Below, in pieces: positions 39,463-47,717 of a stretch of 64,000 bases of DNA. A program made the translations under genes and the position numbers. The stretch lies in assembly GCA_942493305.1 (NCBI GenBank), contig OW818686.1:124001-188000 (forward strand). The letters run 5' to 3'. Below the pieces are notes generated by a model. The model was given only the letters and a program-made list of their open reading frames with translations, had not been told where the DNA came from and ran no database searches. The stretch is from UBA7672 sp030824255 (lineage in GTDB: Bacteria > Pseudomonadota > Alphaproteobacteria > Caulobacterales > Hyphomonadaceae). Position 1 is the stretch's first letter; every line of letters starts with the position of its first letter.

Positions 39463-40808
39463 CGCGGGTCCAGCCCCTTCTTCGCCTCAGCCATTCCCTG
39501 GTTCAGCCAGCCAAGCTCATTGCGGTTGGTCGAGGCTTTGACCAGCGCCTCGAACGCCGCAACGCGGGCGCGCAGCACATCCTTGTCCCCCGGCGCGCCT
39601 TCAAGGCCGATCGAGGTGAGATGCAGAGCCTCGACCAGCTTGCCCTGTCCGACGAGTGCAACCGCTTCGTTCGCAATCACCTTCGGCCCGCCAGCCAGTT
39701 TCACCAGCGAACCTGAAACAGTGTCCCGGCCTTCGGGGAACATGTTCTCCGCGTCGCCCGAGAACCAGCCAACATAGCCTTCGTAGATGCCACGCACGGT
39801 CCACGAGATCTTGCCATAGCCCTCGCCCACATCGAGCTCTGGCGGCAACTTGATTTCCCGCATCAGCGTGTGCACGTCCTTGCCTTCGTTCATGCCCGTC
39901 ACAACGGCGTCGTGCACATAAACGATCGCATCGCGCATCTTCGTGAACTGGCGCTTGATCTCCTGCGTGCCGACGATGGCCGGGCCGTGACTTGGCACGA
40001 CGATCTCGGGCTCAAGCGCCAGCACTTTTTCGAGCGATGCGATGTACTCCAGCGGCCAGCGCGGCCGCGTGCCGCGCAGCGTGTACATATTCGGGAACGA
40101 CTCGTAGAAATTGTCGCCGATGAACGCCGCTTTCAGGCTCGGAACCCAGACCGTCAGGTGGTCCGGCGTCTCGCCGGGCGTGTGGATCAGCTGCAGCTTC
40201 ACCCCGCCCGCATCGAGATCGAGCGTGTCGTCGAACGTCATGTCAGGCTTGATGCTGTTCAGCGCGTTTGCTGCGGCGGCCACCATCTGCGGGCTCGGCG
40301 ATGGACCGGCGACTGCCCCGCCCTGCCCGGCAAACTGGAACTGCGCCGCATTGCGCCGCGCGTAGAAGCCGCCCAGCATCCGCTGGTACTGCAGGAATTC
40401 CTCGAACGCCGCATGCGCGACCACTTTCGCGCCCACACCCCGCCACAGCGCAACCCCGCCTGTGTGATCACCATGGCCGTGGGTGAGGATGACATAGGCC
40501 GCCTTCGTCACGCCGCTCTGTTGAAGCAGGTCGAAATGCGCGCGCGAGGCCGGCGGGCGCGATGTATCGATGATCACGGCGCCGGCGGGCGTATCGAGGA
40601 CGATGGTGTTGGAAGAAACATTTCGCCCGACCACATAGCGAAGGCCGGGCGCAATCTGTTCGACCGAGAGATTGATCGAGGGATCAGCGAAGTCCATCGA
40701 AGCGGGTAGCGGCGGGTTTGCCGCTGGCGGCGTCTGCCCGACAGCAACCGGCGGCGCCTGGCACGCGCACAGCGCGATCAATCCAGCAAGACCAGCAATT
40801 TTCTGCAT
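39459..40808 (-). CDS. Metallo-beta-lactamase-fold hydrolase, alkylsulfatase-like, exported lipoprotein
   Basis: From ATG 40808 the protein is 449 residues with a lipoprotein signal 'MQKIAGLAGLIALCAC'. The zinc motif 'THGHGDHTGG' (HxHxDH) and further His/Asp ligands in 'HTPGETPDHL', 'FIGDNFYESFPN', and 'VPSHGPAI' match the SdsA1/BDS1 alkylsulfatase branch. The C-terminal helical region ('WTVRGIYEGYVGWFSGD') corresponds to the alkylsulfatase dimerisation domain. Substrate (long-chain alkyl sulfate or another ester) is inferred. Its 3' end overlaps that of the convergent DHFR-fold gene. Confidence 0.88.
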   Translation of the reverse strand: MQKIAGLAGLIALCACQAPPVAVGQTPPAANPPLPASMDFADPSINLSVEQIAPGLRYVVGRNVSSNTIVLDTPAGAVIIDTSRPPASRAHFDLLQQSGVTKAAYVILTHGHGDHTGGVALWRGVGAKVVAHAAFEEFLQYQRMLGGFYARRNAAQFQFAGQGGAVAGPSPSPQMVAAAANALNSIKPDMTFDDTLDLDAGGVKLQLIHTPGETPDHLTVWVPSLKAAFIGDNFYESFPNMYTLRGTRPRWPLEYIASLEKVLALEPEIVVPSHGPAIVGTQEIKRQFTKMRDAIVYVHDAVVTGMNEGKDVHTLMREIKLPPELDVGEGYGKISWTVRGIYEGYVGWFSGDAENMFPEGRDTVSGSLVKLAGGPKVIANEAVALVGQGKLVEALHLTSIGLEGAPGDKDVLRARVAAFEALVKASTNRNELGWLNQGMAEAKKGLDPR

Positions 40809-40871
40809 CCCACGATCCCCATGCTTGATTGATACCACACAGTACCATTCATGCATAATACGGTTCCGCGC

Positions 40872-41243
40872 TCAGCGCGCAACGCTCAATCGCTTCTTTG
40901 CTTGCTCCCGCTTGAGCTTGTAGCCCACCCGCGCAATGGCCTCGATAGCCGGGACAAGCTCTCGGCCCAACGGCGTCAGCGAATACTCAACCGATGGCGG
41001 GGATGTATCGACGACACGCCGGTCCACAATGCCAACCGCTTCCATCTCCTTGAGGCGCGTCGACAGCATCTTCGCGGAGATTGGCTTCACATCATCGCGC
41101 AGCTCGGAGAAACGACGTACGCCGCCCGACAGATACCAGATGATATTTGGGGTCCATGCGCCGCCGATGAGGTCCATGCAGGCGCCGATGGGGCACATCT
41201 CCGCCTGCTGGCGAACGGCGCTCTTGCGAACCTTCAGCGGCAT
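40872..41243 (-). CDS. HxlR-family transcriptional regulator
   Basis: The 123-residue winged-helix protein has the HxlR layout: 'CPIGACMDLIGGAWTPNIIW' with the redox-type N-terminal Cys residues, 'RRFSELRDDVKPISAKML' (recognition helix) and 'YSLTPLGRELVPAI'. HxlR proteins usually sense electrophiles or aldehydes and control an adjacent gene. The divergent GST at 41362 is the natural target; the 118-bp gap contains an inverted repeat (41273-41321). It lies 63 bp upstream of the hydrolase gene on the same strand, which may also be in its reach. Confidence 0.9.
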   Translation of the reverse strand: MPLKVRKSAVRQQAEMCPIGACMDLIGGAWTPNIIWYLSGGVRRFSELRDDVKPISAKMLSTRLKEMEAVGIVDRRVVDTSPPSVEYSLTPLGRELVPAIEAIARVGYKLKREQAKKRLSVAR

Positions 41244-41272
41244 TACCGGTCGCTCCCCTGGTTACCCGGCGG

Positions 41273-41321
41273 TTACATGTTTTTTGCAGGTATCATGTGG
41301 CGATGTGGTTTCAAAATGTAA
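41273..41321. promoter_or_regulatory. Inverted repeats between hxlR-type gene and GST gene
   Basis: TTACAT (41273-41278) faces ATGTAA (41316-41321), and ACATG (41275-41279) faces CATGT (41294-41298). One of these pairs may be the operator for the divergent HxlR regulator. The distances are variable and no experimentally defined motif is available to decide. Confidence 0.3.
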
Positions 41322-41361
41322 TCGCGTGACCTAACTGATGCGCAGAACACGGAGGACATCC

Positions 41362-41976
41362 ATGAAACTCTACTACATGCCCGGCGCCTGCTCGCTGGCC
41401 ACGCACATCCTGCTGCGGGAAGCCAATGTGCCGTTCGAACTCGAACGCGTCGGCCGCGACAAGAAGACGGAACATGGCGAGGATTTTCTCGCGTTGAACC
41501 CGAAAGGTTATGTCCCGGCGCTGAAGCTGGATGATGGCGATATCGTCACCGAGAACGTCGTGCTGCACGGCTACGTGGCCGACCTGAAGCCCGAGACGAA
41601 ACTCGCCCCCGCCCACGGCACCAAGGCGCGCTTGAAGCAGGACGAACTCGCAGTCTTCATCTCGACGGAGATCCACAAGAGCTACAGCCCGCTCTTCAAT
41701 CCGGCGATAACGGACGATGGACGCAAAGCCGCGATCGACAAGCTACTGACGCGCTACAAGCTGATCGAAAACGTGCTGGCAGATGGCCGCACTTACCTGA
41801 CGGGCGGCACCTTCGCCACGGTCGACGCCTACCTGTTCACCGTCACCAACTGGTCCAACACCCTGAAGGTCGATCTGTCAGCCTTCCCGAACCTGCTCGC
41901 CTTCCAGACGCGGGTCGCCGCCCGCCCCGCCGTGCTGGCGTCGCTGGTTGCCGAAGGGCTCGTGAAAGCCGCCTGA
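41362..41976 (+). CDS. Glutathione S-transferase, bacterial beta-class-like
   Basis: From ATG 41362 the 204-residue protein begins 'MKLYYMPGACSLATHILLRE', with the beta-class Cys 10. It continues with 'LNPKGYVPALKLDDG' (cis-Pro) and 'ENVVLHGYVADLKP', then helical domain 'YLTGGTFATVDAYLFTVTNW' containing the conserved Asp of the N-capping box. No signal peptide, so it is cytosolic, unlike the two GST-fold lipoproteins at 15-17 kb. Regulation by the divergent HxlR protein is likely. Its end is one base from the end of the convergent cytochrome P460 gene. Confidence 0.92.
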   Translation: MKLYYMPGACSLATHILLREANVPFELERVGRDKKTEHGEDFLALNPKGYVPALKLDDGDIVTENVVLHGYVADLKPETKLAPAHGTKARLKQDELAVFISTEIHKSYSPLFNPAITDDGRKAAIDKLLTRYKLIENVLADGRTYLTGGTFATVDAYLFTVTNWSNTLKVDLSAFPNLLAFQTRVAARPAVLASLVAEGLVKAA

Positions 41977-41977
41977 T

Positions 41978-42529
41978 CTAGGGGGTTGCGGGGGTGTGCG
42001 CCGCACGCTCCCGCGCCTCGGCCAGAGTTGGGTAGAACTGCATGAAGACCGTGTCGTGGGCACCCGCGTGCTGGTCGTGGCAGGAATAGCAGGCCTGGCT
42101 GCGCGGAATGGCGTTGCCCGTTTTGGCGCCGGCGGCAAAGCCGTAGAATGTCCACGTTCCCGGTCCGCCCTTCTCGTCCTTCACATGCAGGGAGCGGCCG
42201 ACGACAGCGCCCTGCGTCTTGCCGCCCTTGGCCGGCGCGATCTCCTCCACCGGACGGCGCACCTCAAGCTGCAGCACCGCGCCAACCGGAAACTTTCCGG
42301 TCGCCACGAACGTGTCGTAGCTGTCCGGATCAAGCCGCACGGTGTTCAGCGTCGTGCCGCCATCGCCCTCGTACTGCAGTGCATAGGTCGTCCCGACAGT
42401 CGGCCAGCGATCCATGTTCTCGGGAATGATGATCTTGCCTTCAGCGTCAAAGCTCGGTCCCGCAACCGCAGCAGCCGTGAGCGACACAGCAGCAGCTGCG
42501 CCTGCCAGAAGGAGGATAAGGCGTTTCAT
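41978..42529 (-). CDS. Cytochrome P460-family protein, exported
   Basis: The start at 42529 gives 183 residues with a signal peptide 'MKRLILLLAGAAAAVSLTAA'. The mature part is beta-rich and ends with a single haem c site 'CYSCHDQH' (CxxCH), preceded by 'GPGTWTFYGFA' and followed by 'DTVFMQFYP', as in cytochrome P460 family proteins. Those bind a Lys-cross-linked haem and oxidise hydroxylamine or nitric oxide, though many homologues are untested. A longer upstream frame lacks a signal sequence. It is 173 bp downstream of an unknown exported protein on the same strand. Confidence 0.85.
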   Translation of the reverse strand: MKRLILLLAGAAAAVSLTAAAVAGPSFDAEGKIIIPENMDRWPTVGTTYALQYEGDGGTTLNTVRLDPDSYDTFVATGKFPVGAVLQLEVRRPVEEIAPAKGGKTQGAVVGRSLHVKDEKGGPGTWTFYGFAAGAKTGNAIPRSQACYSCHDQHAGAHDTVFMQFYPTLAEARERAAHTPATP

Positions 42530-42702
42530 GTTCCGTCCCGTATCTGGCCCGCCTTTGCGGCGAGCTCTTGTCTGACCCTGTGTGTAATGAGCCTTTGTCC
42601 GCGCCATCGGGCAAGGGTCCGCGCCCCGCAATTACAGACAAAGAGACGTCCAATCAGGACAGTCAGGCCGTTCTCACGCAGCCTTGAAGGACAGATAGCC
42701 GA

Positions 42703-43830
42703 CTAGCGTCCTTCTTCGTCAGCGTTCGCGGCCACGGTCCCGCCAGCACGCTCCTGCGCGCGTGCGCCGGCAAGGATGCCTTCCATCGCATAGTTGCCTT
42801 CGTGACAGGCATACTCGTGCGACGGCAGCGGCGACGCGTTGAACGCCATCTCCCCCTTCCACGGCTGGGTATATTGTGCAGGGTCATCCACGACGAACTC
42901 GTAGGTGATCTGCTTGTCGTCCCAGCGCGTGAACCGCTCGACCAGCTTGCCGTCCTTGGACACATAGCCGCGCTGCTGCGGATGCACGTTGCGCGTCTCC
43001 ACCACCAGCGAGTCGCCCTCATACCAGCCGACGGAATCGCCCAGCCACTGCTTGATCACGCCGGGCCGGAAACTGGCGCGCGCCGCGTCTGCATTTGCAA
43101 AAATCGGAACGATGCGCGCGTCATGCACCATCTCGACCAGGATCATCGCATGCGTGGGAGACTGCACGATCTGGTACACGTTGTTGTAAAGCACGTTGGT
43201 CATCACCGGCCCGCCGGTGTTGCCAAAGCCGATGATGCAGCGCTCGCCCATCGGTCGCGTCTCAGGGTTGTCATAGCTGCCGAAGCCGCCGCCAGAATTG
43301 CGGTCCACTGCACCCGGCCCCTGCACTGTTCCAGTGGGTGCAGCCGCGCCTGTCGGCCGCGCCGGCTGCGCCGCCGGCCGGGCCGGGGCCGCTGCGCCGA
43401 CACGCGGGATGCGTCCGTTCGCCGGCTCCACGATCCAGGATGAACGCGGCGTGCCCTTCACGCGGGCCACGTGGCTGCCCTGATCCACCCAGAACGCATT
43501 GTAACCGCCGCCCGACAGAAGATCCGTCCCGTCCAGAAGCTTCACGTCCTCAGGCCGGTTCTGCTTCGAGTCTTCGCGGGTCCGGTTATTGTAGTAGTCC
43601 TCGCCCTCGGCCTTCGCGACCTCAGCGTCGCTTAAAACGAGATTCGGGAAGTCGGCATCGCGCTGCATGTTGGTGATGGAGGCATTGCTCCAGAAGCCCT
43701 GCAGGTCAGGCGCGCCCCATGGCGTCTTCGGCGGGGCATACCCAGGCGCGGACTGCGCGCTGGCGACCCCGGCGATGGATACGGCGACAGCAGACGCGAG
43801 CAGCGCCGCCCTGAGCGTGGCGAGTTTCAT
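42703..43830 (-). CDS. Exported protein of unknown function (paralogue A)
   Basis: From ATG 43830 the product is 375 residues with a signal peptide 'MKLATLRAALLASAVAVSIA' cleaved near ASA. The mature part begins with 'APDLQGFWSNASITNM', has a Pro/Ala/Gly-rich insert (residues about 155-190), then conserved blocks 'RCIIGFGNTGGPVMTNVLYN', 'AMILVEMVHDARIVPIF', 'QWLGDSVGWYEGDSLVVETR', 'TYEFVVDDPAQYTQPWKGEM', and 'YACHEGNYAMEGILAG'. These recur in the protein at 52740-53792, so both belong to one family. The name and function of the family are unknown to me; the His/Glu-rich block suggests metal or ligand binding. Confidence 0.8.
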   Translation of the reverse strand: MKLATLRAALLASAVAVSIAGVASAQSAPGYAPPKTPWGAPDLQGFWSNASITNMQRDADFPNLVLSDAEVAKAEGEDYYNNRTREDSKQNRPEDVKLLDGTDLLSGGGYNAFWVDQGSHVARVKGTPRSSWIVEPANGRIPRVGAAAPARPAAQPARPTGAAAPTGTVQGPGAVDRNSGGGFGSYDNPETRPMGERCIIGFGNTGGPVMTNVLYNNVYQIVQSPTHAMILVEMVHDARIVPIFANADAARASFRPGVIKQWLGDSVGWYEGDSLVVETRNVHPQQRGYVSKDGKLVERFTRWDDKQITYEFVVDDPAQYTQPWKGEMAFNASPLPSHEYACHEGNYAMEGILAGARAQERAGGTVAANADEEGR

Positions 43831-44046
43831 GTAGACCTCCTCCGGTTGGCGACGCGCGATGTCTTGCCGCAGCGTCTGCCAGTGACTGGTTTTGCCGGAG
43901 CGCTCGTACAGAGGCAAGACCGATGGCCAACTGCGCGGGGACGGATCTTCCAATTCACACGGTGTTGTGTAGGGAAACCGACAATATCTTTGCTGCGGCG
44001 CCGCAATCGGCTAGGGAAGGCGCCTCGGAAACCGGAGTGAGTGAAA

Positions 44047-45732
44047 ATGGCGGACGGCGTGGTGATCGCGGACCTGCTGGCGACAGTTCGGCAGGCGGCT
44101 CTGGACGCCGAAGCCTATTTTCTTGAGCTCCGCAAGTCGGTGGCTGAAGTCGTTGCCCCCGGCGGCAAGGTCGACCGCCGCAAGATTGACGAGGAACAGC
44201 GCGCCACGCATGGCCTCGCCTGGGTGCTCACCTATGTCGAGACGCTGAAGGAAACCGCAAACTGGGCCGACCGCATCAATGCAGAGGGCCGGTTTGGCGA
44301 GATCGAACAGCTGCTCACCCAGATCCTCTTCGGCGAATACCTGTTCCAGCTTGGCGGCGGCCTGCCGATGACCCAGCTGGAAATCGTCCGCCCGAACGAC
44401 ATGACGACGGATGCCACCGTCATCCAGAAACTCGGTACGCCGGCGATCCTCACTTTGATCACGCGGGGTAACACCGCCGCCGCCCGCATGGCGGCCGCCA
44501 AACATATCCGCGGCTTCCTCGACAGCCAGAAAGCCACCGTCGAATACACCGGCCTTGAAGACACGTTCGAGCAGATCCGCGACCAGTTCCGCGCTTTCGG
44601 GAAGGAAGTCGTCGAGCCGTACGCGCACGAATGGCACATGAAAGACGTGCTCATCCCCGACGCTGTTGTGAAACAGATGGGCGAGATGGGCGTGTTCGGC
44701 CTCACCATCCCCGAAGAGTTCGGCGGTCTCGGCCTCGGCAAGACATCGATGTGCGTCGTCTCCGAGGAACTCAGCCGCGCCTATATCGGCGTTGGCTCCC
44801 TTGGCACCCGCTCGGAAATCGCAGCCGAACTCCTCCTCAATGGCGGCACGCGCGCCCAGCAGGAGAAATACCTGCCCGGCATCGCGTCCGGCGAAATCCT
44901 GCCGACCGCCGTATTCACCGAACCGAACACCGGCTCGGACCTCGGCAGCTTGCGCACCCGCGCCACGCGCGATGGCGACACCTGGAAGATCACAGGCAAC
45001 AAGACGTGGATCACGCACGCCGCCCGCGCCGACCTGATGACAGTGCTCGCCCGCTCGATCCCGGACACCAACAACTTCTCCGGCCTCTCCATGTTCATCT
45101 GCGAGAAGCCGCGCGGCACCGACGAGACCCCCTTCCCCGCGAATGGCATGACCGGCGGCGAGATCGAAGTTCTCGGCTATCGCGGCATGAAGGAATACGA
45201 GATCGGCTTCGACGGTTTCGAAGTGCCCGCCGGAAACCTGCTCGGCGAAGTGGAAGGCCAGGGCTTCAAGCACCTGATGGCGACCTTCGAAGGCGCCCGT
45301 ATCCAGACCGCAGCGCGCGCCATCGGCGTTGCGCAGTGCGCGCTTGAACTCGGCCTGAAATATGCTCTGGACCGCACGCAGTTCGGCCGCCAGATCTTCG
45401 ACTTCCCGCGCACCTCGGACAAGCTGGTGATGATGGCCGCCGAACTCATCGGCGTCCGCCAGCTCACCTACTTCTCGGCGCGCCAGAAGGACGAAGGCAA
45501 GCGCTGCGATCTCGAGGCAGGCCTCGCCAAGATGCTCGCCGCCCGCATCGCCTGGGCCGCAGCCGACAACGCCTTGCAAGTCCACGGCGGCAACGGCTTC
45601 GCGCTTGAGTATCCGGTCAGCCGCGTCCTCTGCGACGCCCGCATCCTCAACATCTTTGAGGGCGCTGGCGAAGTGCAGGCCATGGTGATCGCCCGCCGCA
45701 CCATCGACGAGTATATCGGCGCGAAGAACTAG
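44047..45732 (+). CDS. mcd: Methylsuccinyl-CoA dehydrogenase (long acyl-CoA dehydrogenase)
   Basis: The 561-residue protein has a normal acyl-CoA dehydrogenase body from about residue 170 ('VFTEPNTGSDLGSLRTRA', 'NKTWITHAARADLM', 'QVHGGNGFALEYPVSRVLCD', and 'IFEGAGEVQ' with the catalytic Glu position) plus an N-terminal extension of about 165 residues ('EEQRATHGLAWVLTYVETLK', 'GEYLFQLGGGLPMTQLEI'). That extension is characteristic of (2S)-methylsuccinyl-CoA dehydrogenase of the ethylmalonyl-CoA pathway for acetate and C2 assimilation. Electrons go to ETF and ETF-QO. GGAG precedes ATG 44047. The other pathway enzymes are not in this window. Confidence 0.82.
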   Translation: MADGVVIADLLATVRQAALDAEAYFLELRKSVAEVVAPGGKVDRRKIDEEQRATHGLAWVLTYVETLKETANWADRINAEGRFGEIEQLLTQILFGEYLFQLGGGLPMTQLEIVRPNDMTTDATVIQKLGTPAILTLITRGNTAAARMAAAKHIRGFLDSQKATVEYTGLEDTFEQIRDQFRAFGKEVVEPYAHEWHMKDVLIPDAVVKQMGEMGVFGLTIPEEFGGLGLGKTSMCVVSEELSRAYIGVGSLGTRSEIAAELLLNGGTRAQQEKYLPGIASGEILPTAVFTEPNTGSDLGSLRTRATRDGDTWKITGNKTWITHAARADLMTVLARSIPDTNNFSGLSMFICEKPRGTDETPFPANGMTGGEIEVLGYRGMKEYEIGFDGFEVPAGNLLGEVEGQGFKHLMATFEGARIQTAARAIGVAQCALELGLKYALDRTQFGRQIFDFPRTSDKLVMMAAELIGVRQLTYFSARQKDEGKRCDLEAGLAKMLAARIAWAAADNALQVHGGNGFALEYPVSRVLCDARILNIFEGAGEVQAMVIARRTIDEYIGAKN

Positions 45733-45949
45733 GGCTCTCAGGCGCGCACCTTCGCGGCCAAAGACGGTGAGGACCACGCGCCCGTCCACAAGCAGGCGCT
45801 GGCGTAGCCGCCGTTACACTTTCGCGATGCGGCGCGTGAGCGCCCGTATTGTGATCAGGTGGATAACACTCGCGCCAACACGGGCAGCAAGGCTTGCCCC
45901 GCCATTCTCCCGGCGACATGATTGCGCGAATGCAGGGCCGGCGAACTTC

Positions 45950-45976
45950 GTCTCCTGTTTGATGCAAACAGGAGAC
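45950..45976 (+). promoter_or_regulatory. Hairpin that sequesters the Shine-Dalgarno of the AbgT-family gene
   Basis: GTCTCCTGTTT (45950-45960) and AAACAGGAGAC (45966-45976) form a perfect 11-bp stem with loop GATGC. The ribosome-binding AGGAG at 45970-45974, 7 bases from ATG 45982, lies wholly within the 3' arm, so folding would block translation. This suggests control by an RNA thermometer, a ligand, a small RNA or an anti-SD-opening protein. No terminator-like T-run follows. Confidence 0.55.
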
Positions 45977-45981
45977 GCCGC

Positions 45982-47604
45982 ATGAGCGACGCCGCCCAGA
46001 TTTCTTCGCCCGAGACGCAGCGCCAGAAGGGCTTCCTCGGCTTTGTCGAGAAGGTCGGCAACTTCCTGCCCGACCCTATCATGATCTTCGTCTGGCTGAT
46101 CGGCTTCCTGATGGTGCTGTCGGCCATCGGCGCGGCGCTCGGCTGGTCCGCCTCCCTCACCTATCCGGGAACGTCCGCCCCGCAATACTCCACGCTGGAA
46201 AACGGCATCCTCACCTATCAGGCCGAAAGCCTGTTCTCCGAAGCGAACATCTCGCGCCTCCTGACCGAAGCGCCGCGCACCCTGACGGGCTTTGCCCCGC
46301 TCGGCCTGGTGCTGCTGGTTATGTTTGGCGCAGGCGTCGCCGAGCGTACGGGTCTCTTCAGCGCGCTGATCCGCGGCAGCCTGCGAGATGCCCCCCGGAT
46401 CATCCTGACGCCGCTGGTCTGCGTCATCGGCATGGTGTCTCACCATGCATCGGACGCCGCCTACCTGGTCTTCATTCCTCTCGCCGGGCTTCTCTATGCC
46501 GCTGTCGGCCGGCATCCGCTCGCCGGCATCGCGGCCGCTTTCGCCGCAGTCTCGGGCGGCTATGCCGGCAATATCACCCCGGGCCAGATCGACGTGCTGC
46601 TATTCGGCTTTACGCAGGAAGCTGCGCGCATCATCGACCCGGCCTGGACCATGAACCCGCTGGGCAACTGGTGGTTCATCCTTGGCATTGTCGTTGTGTT
46701 CACGCCCATCATCTGGTTCGTGACGGACCGCGTGGTGGAGCCGCGCCTTGGCAAATGGGGCGGCGAGGCCGACGACGCGCTGAAGGCCGATCTTGCCAAG
46801 TCCGCTGTCACGCCCGTCGAGAAGCGCGGCCTGGCCTGGGCCGGCGTCACGGCTCTCCTGATCGTGGCGCTGTTTGCGGCGTTGTGCTTCTGGCCGGGTT
46901 ACACGCCGCTGATCGACGAGAACGCCGCGGGTCCGGCCCAGCTTCAGCCGTTCTACAGCGCGCTGATCACGGGCTTCTTTCTGCTGTTCCTGCTTTGCGG
47001 CATCGCCTTCGGCGTTGCGACAGGCGTCGTGAAATCGTCGCGCGACGTGATCGACCGCATGATCGAAGGCATCCGCTCCATGGCGCCCTACATCGTGTTC
47101 GCCCTGTTCGCCGCGCACTTCGTGGCGATGTTCAACTGGTCGCGACTTGGTCCCATCGCCGCCATCAATGGCGCCGAGATCCTTCAGGCGATCAGCCTGC
47201 CGGCCCCAATTCTGCTGATCAGCGTCCTGGCCTTCTCGTCCTTCCTCGATCTCTTCATCGGCTCGGCCTCCGCCAAATGGAGCGCCATGGCCCCCGTCGT
47301 CGTGCCGATGTTCATGCTGCTCGGAATCTCGCCCGAGATGACCACCGCCGCCTATCGCATGGGCGACAGCTTCACGAACATCATGACGCCGCTGATGTCC
47401 TATTTCCCGCTGATCCTCGTCTTCGCGCGACGGTGGGATAATTCCTTCGGCGTAGGCTCCCTGCTCGCCCTCATGCTGCCCTTCGCGCTCGCCTTCGCGG
47501 TTGCGGGAATGCTGATGACGGCGACCTGGGTGTTCCTCGACCTGCCGCTCGGGCCGGGCGCCGCCGTTCACTATACGCCGCCGGGCGGATTGCTGCCGCA
47601 GTAG
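45982..47604 (+). CDS. AbgT-family transporter
   Basis: The 540-residue membrane protein matches the AbgT family: N-terminal 'KVGNFLPDPIMIFVWLIGFL', 'GFAPLGLVLLVMFGAGVAER', 'SHHASDAAYLVFIPLAG', 'VSGGYAGNITPGQIDVLL', 'FLDLFIGSASAKWSAMAPVV', and 'YRMGDSFTNIMTPLMSYFP'. About ten membrane helices and two re-entrant hairpins are expected. Characterised members import p-aminobenzoyl-glutamate or export sulfonamide-like antimetabolites; the substrate here is inferred. ATG 45982 is preceded by a Shine-Dalgarno hidden in a perfect hairpin. Confidence 0.9.
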   Translation: MSDAAQISSPETQRQKGFLGFVEKVGNFLPDPIMIFVWLIGFLMVLSAIGAALGWSASLTYPGTSAPQYSTLENGILTYQAESLFSEANISRLLTEAPRTLTGFAPLGLVLLVMFGAGVAERTGLFSALIRGSLRDAPRIILTPLVCVIGMVSHHASDAAYLVFIPLAGLLYAAVGRHPLAGIAAAFAAVSGGYAGNITPGQIDVLLFGFTQEAARIIDPAWTMNPLGNWWFILGIVVVFTPIIWFVTDRVVEPRLGKWGGEADDALKADLAKSAVTPVEKRGLAWAGVTALLIVALFAALCFWPGYTPLIDENAAGPAQLQPFYSALITGFFLLFLLCGIAFGVATGVVKSSRDVIDRMIEGIRSMAPYIVFALFAAHFVAMFNWSRLGPIAAINGAEILQAISLPAPILLISVLAFSSFLDLFIGSASAKWSAMAPVVVPMFMLLGISPEMTTAAYRMGDSFTNIMTPLMSYFPLILVFARRWDNSFGVGSLLALMLPFALAFAVAGMLMTATWVFLDLPLGPGAAVHYTPPGGLLPQ

Positions 47605-47694
47605 GTCGCGCCTGCCCGCTTGCTAGGCAGTCGCCGGACGCATTCGCCGCTGGGGCGACTTGCGCTGACTTTGCCTGCACAGGCGCCATAGGTA

Positions 47695-47716
47695 AGAGAC
47701 GGAAAAGGACGTCTCT
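47695..47716 (+). promoter_or_regulatory. Stem-loop presenting the Shine-Dalgarno of the M14 peptidase gene
   Basis: AGAGACG (47695-47701) and CGTCTCT (47710-47716) form a 7-bp stem ending 1 base before ATG 47718. The 8-base loop GAAAAGGA contains the AAGGA that would serve as ribosome-binding site. A hairpin with the site in the loop tends to position rather than hide it. Confidence 0.35.
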
Positions 47717-47717
47717 C

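Noticed and set aside
45826..45985. Short plus-strand frame before the AbgT-family gene
   Set aside because: Arg/Ala-rich, no ribosome-binding site, and it runs through the perfect hairpin.
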